Shown in pieces: positions 15,637-21,300 of a DNA stretch of 21,300 nucleotides (position 1 is the first letter of the stretch; each line of letters opens with the position of its first letter). The notes beneath the pieces are model-generated. The model searched no databases and was not told the origin of the DNA. It worked only from the letters and a program-made list of their open reading frames with translations. This DNA is from a virus, in IMG/VR virus record IMGVR_UViG_3300046001_001079, positions 1 through 21,300 of that record; one strand, written 5' to 3'. The position numbers and the translations under genes were made by a program.

Positions 15637-16401
15637 TTACCTGCTGTAAGAGTTACTAGTAACAAATCTAAAATTTGGACTAAAGGATGTGCTAGAAGCT
15701 TCTACATCCCAATCTGAAAGCATAGTCTTGTAAGTTACTGCTCGTTGTGTAATCTCTTGTCTAAAGTTCATAGGTACACCATACTCAAGAGACAACTGAT
15801 CAGCTAGGTTCCACACCAAAGTATTCATCCACTCATTAGGGAAATCAGGAATAGAAGAAGCACTACTGATGTCATTAAGAGGAAGTTGAGCAACTAGGTG
15901 AAGCTGTGTAGTAGTACTAGTATTAGCATCAGGAGTCAAGTACACATACAAGATGCCATTGAGAGCTTTGACATCATAAAAGATAGTGTTGCTAGAACCA
16001 GTAGAAGCTTTAGACCCAAGTACGTTGTACTCTTGCTTAGAGATAACCAACACTGGTGTGTCGATGTTGGGTGTGACTTGGATGTTTCTGTAAAAGCCTT
16101 GAATGACCTTCAGAGGCCTGTCAGTAATAGCCACTGTAGGGTTCTGTGTGTCGTACATCAAGGCGCTTGTAGAGCCTCCTAGGATGTAGCTACTCTGTCC
16201 GTTAGTGAGAGGAACAACAAGTTCTGACACCTTCCACAACTTCAATCCTTCTGTACTCAATTGCTTGATAAGAAGGTTCAAAGACATTGCAGCGTTAGAG
16301 ATAGTGTCTGCATCAGGTACAGATCCTATTTCTAAAACACCTAGCTTACGAAGAGCTAGAGAGATGATCTGATCTCTTGTGACGGTATATGTTGAACTCA
16401 C
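15637..16401 (-). CDS. P22 gp4-like head-to-tail adaptor (tail accessory factor)
   Basis: The 254-residue protein opens with TVTRDQIISLALRKLGVLEIG, then DADTISNAAMSLNLLIKQLS, a helical start typical of gp4-type adaptors, followed by LKLWKVSEL and a beta-rich centre (QEYNVLGSKAS, LNGILYVYLTP). The C-terminal half has FPNEWMNTLVWNLADQLSLEYG, another family hallmark. These proteins bind the portal and recruit the gp10-like ring. The start is GTG 16401 with a strong AGAGGTGATTT just upstream. The C-terminus FVTSNSYSR contains a copy of the dispersed 10-mer. Confidence 0.82.
   Translation of the reverse strand: MSSTYTVTRDQIISLALRKLGVLEIGSVPDADTISNAAMSLNLLIKQLSTEGLKLWKVSELVVPLTNGQSSYILGGSTSALMYDTQNPTVAITDRPLKVIQGFYRNIQVTPNIDTPVLVISKQEYNVLGSKASTGSSNTIFYDVKALNGILYVYLTPDANTSTTTQLHLVAQLPLNDISSASSIPDFPNEWMNTLVWNLADQLSLEYGVPMNFRQEITQRAVTYKTMLSDWDVEASSTSFSPNFRFVTSNSYSR
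15652..15663 (+). repeat. 12-bp palindrome GTTACTAGTAAC (copy 2)
   Basis: The palindrome lies in the last codons of the gp4-like gene (VTSN near the C-terminus), about 20 bases before the start of the gp10-like gene in the direction of transcription. Confidence 0.6.
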
Positions 16402-16411
16402 AAATCACCTC

Positions 16412-16849
16412 TTAAACTGGAACAACGGTGTAAATAGCATTGGTGTCATTAAGTACATACAGACTTGTGTACACCATTCCTGGCATAAAGCAACCTGGAA
16501 TAGCCATGTTGGGAATGGCACTACCTCCTTGTAGAGTACAAGCAGGACGATAACCCCTATTTATATCTGCTGCTGCACAGTCTGCTGTACCGTAGTCTGC
16601 TATACCTTGTGAGGTTACAGGAGTACAAACAAGTAAGAAAATATCTTCTGATTCTGATCTAGTAAATGGTGGTGTTTGTATGTCTGCTACACCATGTACA
16701 AAATCTTGAGGTTGTCTGGGTTCCCAACAATCCCCATCAACCATTAAACCATCCCACCTCTGCCTTAAATCAGAAGCCTTGTATTCCCTACCACACACAT
16801 CACAGATAACATTCCAGCTACCTGGAACGTACATAGGGGAATTACTCAT
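16412..16849 (-). CDS. Small phage protein with N-terminal CxxC, 145 aa
   Basis: The N-terminal part has NVICDVCGREYKASDLRQRWDG (16 to 19 is a Cys-x-x-Cys pair) followed by DGDCWEPRQPQDF, a block that recurs in phage proteins next to tail accessory genes. The cysteines could hold a metal ion. The C-terminal half is beta-rich and uncharacterised (CFMPGMVYTSLYVLNDTNAIYTVVPV-like end). AGGTGCC precedes the ATG. A structural role is suggested by position only. Confidence 0.65.
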   Translation of the reverse strand: MSNSPMYVPGSWNVICDVCGREYKASDLRQRWDGLMVDGDCWEPRQPQDFVHGVADIQTPPFTRSESEDIFLLVCTPVTSQGIADYGTADCAAADINRGYRPACTLQGGSAIPNMAIPGCFMPGMVYTSLYVLNDTNAIYTVVPV

Positions 16850-16861
16850 TGAGGCACCTAA

Positions 16862-17095
16862 TTATTTGTCAGCTTTCTTTTCAAGCTTGTCAAAGATTTT
16901 GGCTAACATCTCTTTGATCCCTTTTATGTCTTCCCTGTAATCGTCCCTAGTAACATATGTCTTAGGAAGCTCTACAGAAAGCTTAACTAAGTCTGCTTGA
17001 AGATCCTTGACAGCAGTCCACAACTCTCGGGCTAACCACCCAATCACTGTACAAGCTACACCAAGCATTACATTGATCAGTGATTGAGAATCCAT
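16862..17095 (-). CDS. Small membrane-anchored coiled-coil protein, 77 aa
   Basis: A transmembrane helix at about residues 4-22 (LINVMLGVACTVIGWLA) is followed by a helical, charged tail with heptads (ELWTAVKDLQADLVKL, then IKGIKEMLAKIFDKLEKKADK). The ATG at 17095 is chosen because AAGGTATC lies just upstream; a longer frame to 17161 overlaps the neighbour. The architecture resembles i-spanins or holin-like proteins, but it is far from the lysozyme-holin pair, so a lysis role is only a possibility. No Cys for a spanin-type lipid link is present here. Confidence 0.65.
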   Translation of the reverse strand: MDSQSLINVMLGVACTVIGWLARELWTAVKDLQADLVKLSVELPKTYVTRDDYREDIKGIKEMLAKIFDKLEKKADK

Positions 17096-17106
17096 GAGAT
17101 ACCTTG

Positions 17107-17385
17107 TTAGAACAGACGTTGGATAACTAGAGGCAATCCAGCAAGGATACCACCAAAGCAAGTTGCTAGTGCATCAAGGATTTCTACACCATGAGGACCG
17201 TGCATAGGGTCTCCAGTAGTTCGATAGTTAATGAGGGCATCACTACCCTCTTTAGCTAAAGCAAAGAAGACAACAATGCAACCAGCTATAACAGCACTGT
17301 GTGAAAAAAAGAAAGTAACAATAAAGATTAGGGCACCATAAATAGCATGGTTAGCTTTGTCAATAGGAAGTTGAGGTAAGGTCAT
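17107..17385 (-). CDS. Small multi-span membrane protein, 92 aa
   Basis: After LPIDKANHAIYG come two adjacent hydrophobic segments (about 14-30 and 31-47). A polar loop with KEGSDALINY and HGPHGVEILDALAT follows, then a third hydrophobic segment near the C-terminus (FGGILAGLPLVIQ). The pattern DKANHAIYG ... KE ... DALAT is shared with small phage membrane proteins of unknown function. The start at 17385 follows the preceding gene's stop by two bases; an extension to 17433 would overlap that gene. Confidence 0.65.
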   Translation of the reverse strand: MTLPQLPIDKANHAIYGALIFIVTFFFSHSAVIAGCIVVFFALAKEGSDALINYRTTGDPMHGPHGVEILDALATCFGGILAGLPLVIQRLF

Positions 17386-17387
17386 GA

Positions 17388-17945
17388 TTACACCGAGGTG
17401 ATGGTCTGCCAGGCCGATCCAGAGTAGACGCAAAGTTTGGCGAGTGTCGAGTCGAAGATCACTAGGCCAGCAACAGGGCTGACAATGGCGTTCTTTTGCG
17501 TGGTGGTCATTACCGGGAACTTGAAGCCCAGTGTCGTCGAGGTGACATCCACAATGGCGCTAGATGCCGGAGTGCCCGTACCGATGCCCATCAGGCCGGC
17601 GCTGGTGATGCGCATCCGCTCGGTGCCGGAAGTGGTGCCCGCGGTGATCGAGACTGCCGTAGGGACGGTGCCAGCCGAAACAGCGCCGTCAACAAAACCG
17701 GTAATGGCGCCAAACGCTTGGTTTGACGTTCCGTCTGAGCCCAAGAACACCACTGACCCTAGAGTGTCGCCGCTTTGCACCGCAGTGGTAGACGTAGCAG
17801 TCGTCCCGCGAGTTTTGAGCAACAGAAGATTGGCGCCGGTTGTGGTGTCGGAAAACGCCCGTTGCAAGATGTTCTGCGCACCAGTGGAGGCCAGTCCGTA
17901 GACTTGAACACCTTGAGCGCCTGCGCTGGTAGTAGGACCACCAAC
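17388..17945. other. GC-rich island inside the repeat fibre gene
   Basis: The stretch is visibly GC-rich (about 70% in the 60 bases from 17581, against about 40% at 18061-18120). Its right edge falls at the LVGGPTT motif that begins the second protein repeat, where both repeats share the plus-strand string CCACCAACAAGAA. The boundary is estimated by eye to within about 30 bases. Confidence 0.75.
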
Positions 17946-18413
17946 AAGAAGTTTCTTTTGAATTGATACTTCACCAGAACTACCAACTCGAAACCGTTCA
18001 GTTGCAGAAGTAGAAATGGAAATAGCGGTATCAAGTGTAACTGGCGATGAAGATACTGTGCCATCAACAAATCCATTAATAGCAGCATAACTTGTTATAC
18101 CAGCAGAACCAACTGATCCGTAAAACCCAATTGCACCAAGAAAGTCATTAGTTTGAACTGGCGTAGTTGTATCAGATGCAGTTGCGCCTCGCGTTTTAAA
18201 TAGACCAAGAATTGCGCTATTTGTGTCTGGAGAAAACCTCCATCCCATGATGTCTGAAGCACGAGTAGTAGTGTTTCCATAAGTTTGCAAGCCCCATCCA
18301 TAAGTGCTAGTAGTTGGGCCACCAACAAGAACTTTAGAACTAGCATTTACTTGGGGAACATCAGAAGAAGTCAAACCAGAAATAGTTCCATTACCATTGA
18401 TAGTTATAGTCAC
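17388..18413 (-). CDS. Tail fibre protein with two internal repeats
   Basis: The 341-residue protein has a short N-terminal segment and two related blocks, at about 27-150 and 155-275. Each starts (K/L)LVGGPTTS and contains a KTRG(A/T)T segment, a GFVDG(T/A)V segment and an ER(F/M)R(V/I) end. The C-terminus (SAIVDVTSTTLGFKFPVMT, then NAIVSPVAGLVIFD and a VYSGSAWQTI end) is a common phage-fibre ending. The start is GTG 18413 with AAGGAAAA upstream. Base composition changes sharply near 17940-17960, so the first repeat is AT-rich and the second GC-rich. It likely contributes to host recognition. Confidence 0.78.
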   Translation of the reverse strand: MTITINGNGTISGLTSSDVPQVNASSKVLVGGPTTSTYGWGLQTYGNTTTRASDIMGWRFSPDTNSAILGLFKTRGATASDTTTPVQTNDFLGAIGFYGSVGSAGITSYAAINGFVDGTVSSSPVTLDTAISISTSATERFRVGSSGEVSIQKKLLVGGPTTSAGAQGVQVYGLASTGAQNILQRAFSDTTTGANLLLLKTRGTTATSTTAVQSGDTLGSVVFLGSDGTSNQAFGAITGFVDGAVSAGTVPTAVSITAGTTSGTERMRITSAGLMGIGTGTPASSAIVDVTSTTLGFKFPVMTTTQKNAIVSPVAGLVIFDSTLAKLCVYSGSAWQTITSV

Positions 18414-18424
18414 AATAGTTTTCC

Positions 18425-18661
18425 TTAAAAAATATAATAAAAAGATCCAGAAGGGATCGTAATAGAAACACCAGTGTCAATGGTAATAGGACCAGCACTC
18501 ATAGCGTTGTTGTTTGTACCGATAGTGTAACTAGTTGAAAGTGTGTTGTCATTTTCATAAACAACAACACCTGCTGGGTTATAAACAAAGTTGTTAACGT
18601 CATTTAACCAAGCAGCATTGACTGGTGGTCCAACAAGGTCAACATAAACAGTTGAGGCCAT
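18425..18661 (-). CDS. Mini tail-fibre protein: anchor plus C-terminal tip, 78 aa
   Basis: The N-terminus STVYVDLVGPPVNAAWLNDVNNFVY matches the start of the neighbouring tailspike (STVFV ... DWLNDVNAVVY), a recurrent fibre-to-tail attachment segment. The rest (NNAMSAGPITIDTGVSITIP then SGSFYYIF) resembles the short beta cap that ends many phage fibre proteins. No receptor domain lies between them. It may be a natural minimal fibre, an assembly adaptor or the remnant of a longer fibre. The ATG has AGGATTAATT upstream, so it appears translated. Confidence 0.65.
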   Translation of the reverse strand: MASTVYVDLVGPPVNAAWLNDVNNFVYNPAGVVVYENDNTLSTSYTIGTNNNAMSAGPITIDTGVSITIPSGSFYYIF

Positions 18662-18680
18662 AATTAATCCTAGTTAAATA

Positions 18681-20342
18681 TTAAACTTGCCACCAGTTGC
18701 TATTGGTATCTGATCTACAGAAACGCATTACTTGTCCAGTTGCCATAGTTACGTTAACACCACCTGACAACTTAAATGTATTGCCACCAGATGCAGAATG
18801 GTTAATTGTTAGGTTTCCATTAGTAGCCTCAATCAACAAATCTCCATTACGACCATAGTCAGATACAGTATTTGGGGTAGCATTAAATGTAGCTGTTGTA
18901 AGAGTAGTTCCTGGGGATGCTGTTACGATTACCTTAGTGTAACCAGTAACATCAATAGTTGTACCAGCACCTGATGGTGTTAGTGCTATTGGTGGCTCTG
19001 CATATCGAACCATCTGCACACTAAGACGCCTGGGTGAAATAGCATTAAAGTAGTGAGCATTATCACCATACACATCACCAGCTACCCATTGTCTCAAGAT
19101 TGGATAAACCGTAGAACCTTGCTTGAATGAAGTGATGCCACTAACGTAGAACTGGTCGTTGATGTCAAGGTAGAACGCTTGACCAGACGAATACAAGTTA
19201 GCCAACGATGGTGTGCCACCACCAAGGAACAGCGCTCCTATGCCTAGACGCACAGGCTCGGTACCGCCGTTGGACCCGGTGAAGCAGTTGATGATGGCAG
19301 AGTAATTGGTTGCCAAATCGAACCGGTCAATCTTCCCGCCTATGAACGTGAAGGAGCGGTAGGTGTTGACAACGCGAACTGCCTCGCCGCCGGTGGTCAG
19401 ACTGCCCCAACGCTCAAGGTTGCAATTCAACAGCGTGATGTCAGGGAAATCGTTGTCATCAAAATCGTTTTGGAACCCGTCAAGGTTTGAGGGGTTGCTG
19501 CCAAAGACGCCCCAGAAGTCACCTTCATTTAGGCCATTGCAGGCGTTCATCAGAATGCCGCCACGAAGCCTATAGCCTGCTTTGCCCGGTCCACATTGTA
19601 AGGCGTAGCAACCAATCCAATTTACTCCAGGACCACAAGCAACTCTAAAAGAATGTCCTGATCGACTAAGAGAAGATACATTGATCATAGACATAGAAAA
19701 GAAATGCGGGGCATAAAACCCATCATCTCCTGATTCAATGTATATGTTTTTTAATTCACCTAAATAAACTTGACCATCAAAAACAGGTGGTGACGTTATG
19801 TTTCCAAAATCAATACCTTTTCCTGTACCAGTATTAACAACACCAAAGTTGTTAAATACTGGACGAAGGTAGTTCATCACAGCAGTAGTTAAAGCACTAG
19901 TAGCTAAACCAACAGCATAAATTTGAGATTCCCACGGACCATCTCCATAAATAGTAAGAAACTCTTTACTAATAGTAAGAGATCCAGTTGTTATGTAGCG
20001 ACCACCAGGAATATAAAGGGCTCGACCACCATATTGAACACTAGATTCACAATAGGCTATGGCTGCTTGTATAGCAGCAGTATCATCTGTGTGTCCATCT
20101 CCTTCTGCTCCAAAATCTTTAACACTAACTACATCACGTAGTTTAGCTTGCACAGTTATGGTTGGTGATGGAGGTCCAGAAGCAGGAAGATAACCAACAA
20201 GAGATGAACCTTGTGTGTTACTAGTACCATTAGCTAAGGCATTAGGAAGAGGTGTTCCACTAGGAGTGTATACAACAGCATTGACATCATTAAGCCAGTC
20301 AGATGCTATGGTAGTACCAGATACAAATACAGTTGATGTCAT
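18681..20342 (-). CDS. Tailspike with pectate-lyase-like beta-helix
   Basis: The 553-residue protein has an attachment segment (residues 1-26, with WLNDVN), a linker, then SVKDFGAEGDGHTDDTAAI at about 73-91, the standard entry of pectate-lyase-fold (right-handed beta-helix) phage depolymerases. GGRALYIPGG and TGSLTI turns follow. The centre to about residue 404 is the helix body. The C-terminus (TGYTKVIVTA, LLIEATNGNLTINHS) is the common fibre ending. Such trimers bind or cut surface polysaccharide. Residues about 241-404 are encoded by GC-rich DNA, while both ends are AT-rich. SD GAGGTACA precedes the ATG. Specific substrate and catalytic residues cannot be assigned. Confidence 0.82.
   Translation of the reverse strand: MTSTVFVSGTTIASDWLNDVNAVVYTPSGTPLPNALANGTSNTQGSSLVGYLPASGPPSPTITVQAKLRDVVSVKDFGAEGDGHTDDTAAIQAAIAYCESSVQYGGRALYIPGGRYITTGSLTISKEFLTIYGDGPWESQIYAVGLATSALTTAVMNYLRPVFNNFGVVNTGTGKGIDFGNITSPPVFDGQVYLGELKNIYIESGDDGFYAPHFFSMSMINVSSLSRSGHSFRVACGPGVNWIGCYALQCGPGKAGYRLRGGILMNACNGLNEGDFWGVFGSNPSNLDGFQNDFDDNDFPDITLLNCNLERWGSLTTGGEAVRVVNTYRSFTFIGGKIDRFDLATNYSAIINCFTGSNGGTEPVRLGIGALFLGGGTPSLANLYSSGQAFYLDINDQFYVSGITSFKQGSTVYPILRQWVAGDVYGDNAHYFNAISPRRLSVQMVRYAEPPIALTPSGAGTTIDVTGYTKVIVTASPGTTLTTATFNATPNTVSDYGRNGDLLIEATNGNLTINHSASGGNTFKLSGGVNVTMATGQVMRFCRSDTNSNWWQV
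19140..19620. other. GC-rich island inside the tailspike gene
   Basis: Codons for roughly residues 241-404 are GC-richer (about 60% in the 60 bases from 19201) than both flanks (about 40%). The block covers the likely beta-helix body, so it may be a swapped receptor or substrate segment. Edges are estimated by eye. Confidence 0.65.
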
Positions 20343-20354
20343 GTGTGTTGTACC

Positions 20355-21300
20355 TCAGCGGGCATTACTAAATTTTAGCGGATTCTCGGCGAAGGCTGCG
20401 TAGATATATGTGCCACCGGATGCGTTGTATGAGACGTTAGAGTCCCGACACTTGAACCCATTTGACACCATGTCCATGTAGTTTGGAATGCCAGTATCTT
20501 CAGCATCTGAAAGGTTTGCAAACAGCCGCTTATTTGCTACGTTGTAAGTATCCCTAGACGTATCAACAATGATCCAGTTTTGCACTGCGTCTGTTCGTTT
20601 AATCATCAACCACCGTGGCCTAAACCCAGTGTAGATAAACGGACCATCCGCACTGCCATTGCCCGTGTAACTACCAAATGCGCTGTAACCTGCTACTGGT
20701 GCCCAGCAGTATGCGACGTAAGTGGCTGCAGCACCTGCATTTACACCCGACCCATTGCCTATATTTACAACGGTTGAGGATGGTGCAGAAGCCCAAAGAG
20801 ACGTAGCCAAGAAAGCCGCATTGGTTCCTTGCAAGAACAAAGCGTATTGGGAAGCTAAAGAAACATGGTACACATCCCAATACCCAGCATCCGCACTACC
20901 ATTGTTTCTGGATTTGCTGATGATGAATTGTGGCGTTGTGCCAAGCCCATGCCCATAGGAAGCAGTAGCCGAGCCATTCCCCGTATACGTCACCACACTG
21001 AACCCAGCAGTGGTGTTAGCACTCACCGACGAGGTGATAGTCCCCGCAGTGTTGCTGACCGCTGTGCCACCGGCTTTCCATTGCCAACCGACGTAAGTAA
21101 TACCGTTTGAATTACAGCTACCCGCCCCGCTAAAATCACCGGACAAAGAAAATCCACTGCTACCAAAAGCAGTCAATCCGGTTCCTACACCATTTGCTTC
21201 TGCGTTTGTTGCATTGGGGTTTAACCCGTAACCTGCCCCCCTAATAACATCCTGGGCCAAATGATTAGTAATTGTGTTACGCCCCTTAAACCAAATAAAA
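20355..21300 (-). CDS. Tail fibre protein with repeated YTGNG blocks, 5' end outside window
   Basis: The frame runs open off the right edge; 14 further codons before the TTG at 21260 read FIWFKGRNTITNHL, a WxKxR-type block that fits the family, so the true start is beyond 21300. Inside are two related blocks: FSVVTYTGNGSATASYGHGLG with QFIISKSR, and FGSYTGNGSADGPFIYTGF with WLMIKRTD. The C-terminus GGTYIYAAFAENPLKFSNAR is a frequent ending of this uncharacterised phage fibre family. The whole visible part is GC-richer than the backbone. It is probably a receptor-binding or side fibre. Confidence 0.78.
   Translation of the reverse strand, partial: FIWFKGRNTITNHLAQDVIRGAGYGLNPNATNAEANGVGTGLTAFGSSGFSLSGDFSGAGSCNSNGITYVGWQWKAGGTAVSNTAGTITSSVSANTTAGFSVVTYTGNGSATASYGHGLGTTPQFIISKSRNNGSADAGYWDVYHVSLASQYALFLQGTNAAFLATSLWASAPSSTVVNIGNGSGVNAGAAATYVAYCWAPVAGYSAFGSYTGNGSADGPFIYTGFRPRWLMIKRTDAVQNWIIVDTSRDTYNVANKRLFANLSDAEDTGIPNYMDMVSNGFKCRDSNVSYNASGGTYIYAAFAENPLKFSNAR

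Noticed and set aside
15898-16182. Plus-strand open frame of 94 codons
   Set aside because: It lies opposite the gp4-like gene, without ribosome binding site or recognisable protein features.
17437-17901. Long open frame on the plus strand (154 codons)
   Set aside because: It is antisense to the repeat fibre gene in its GC-rich part, where stop codons are rare by composition; the fibre frame has clear family motifs.
1-21300. tRNA genes, CRISPR arrays, insertion sequences, integrase or attachment sites
   Set aside because: I looked on both strands and saw no cloverleaf, regular spacer array, transposase motif or integrase motif; the dispersed 10-mer is too short and irregularly spaced for a CRISPR.

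Overview
The window is part of a tailed bacteriophage genome, most likely a short-tailed (podovirus-type) phage of an unidentified, probably environmental, bacterium. The evidence is a connector/tail accessory pair resembling P22 gp4 and gp10, followed by three ejection-type proteins in the P22-like order gp7, gp20, gp16, then a holin and a T4-type lysozyme. No integrase, repressor of known type, tRNA, CRISPR array or host gene is visible. Terminase, portal, capsid and replication genes are not here and presumably lie outside both edges. Coding density is nearly complete; no gap reaches 300 bases.

Left arm, 1-4520, plus strand: twelve small genes are packed with start/stop overlaps of the ATGA, TAATG or TGATG type. 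They include tandem paralogues of a small phage family, a DUF3310 protein, a possible winged-helix protein and a small membrane protein. The last gene on this strand encodes an adenosylcobalamin-dependent (class II) ribonucleotide reductase. A hairpin plus T-run at about 4547-4571 separates this unit from the convergent minus-strand unit.

Right part, 21300 down to 4578, minus strand, read right to left: a tail-fibre block (a 5'-truncated fibre gene, a pectate-lyase-fold tailspike, a 78-residue mini-fibre, a fibre with two internal repeats), two small membrane proteins, a Cys-containing small protein, the gp4-like and gp10-like tail accessory proteins, a cupin-SET domain fusion, the three ejection proteins (the largest, 1544 aa, carries an ADP-ribosyltransferase-like motif set), a C1q/TNF-like virion protein, then lysozyme and holin. 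Genes are nearly contiguous, so this looks like one late transcription unit for virion assembly, DNA ejection and lysis.

Base composition is clearly mosaic. Most of 2-20 kb is AT-richer with many CTAG tetramers and eight exact copies of the 10-mer ACTAGTAACA. The first 2 kb, a block in the repeat-containing fibre, the middle of the tailspike and the rightmost fibre gene are GC-richer and lack this word, suggesting exchange of receptor-binding segments. The most notable items are the cupin-SET protein inside the virion operon, the ART-like motif in the ejection protein, the dispersed 10-mer, and the intragenic composition boundaries in the fibre genes.
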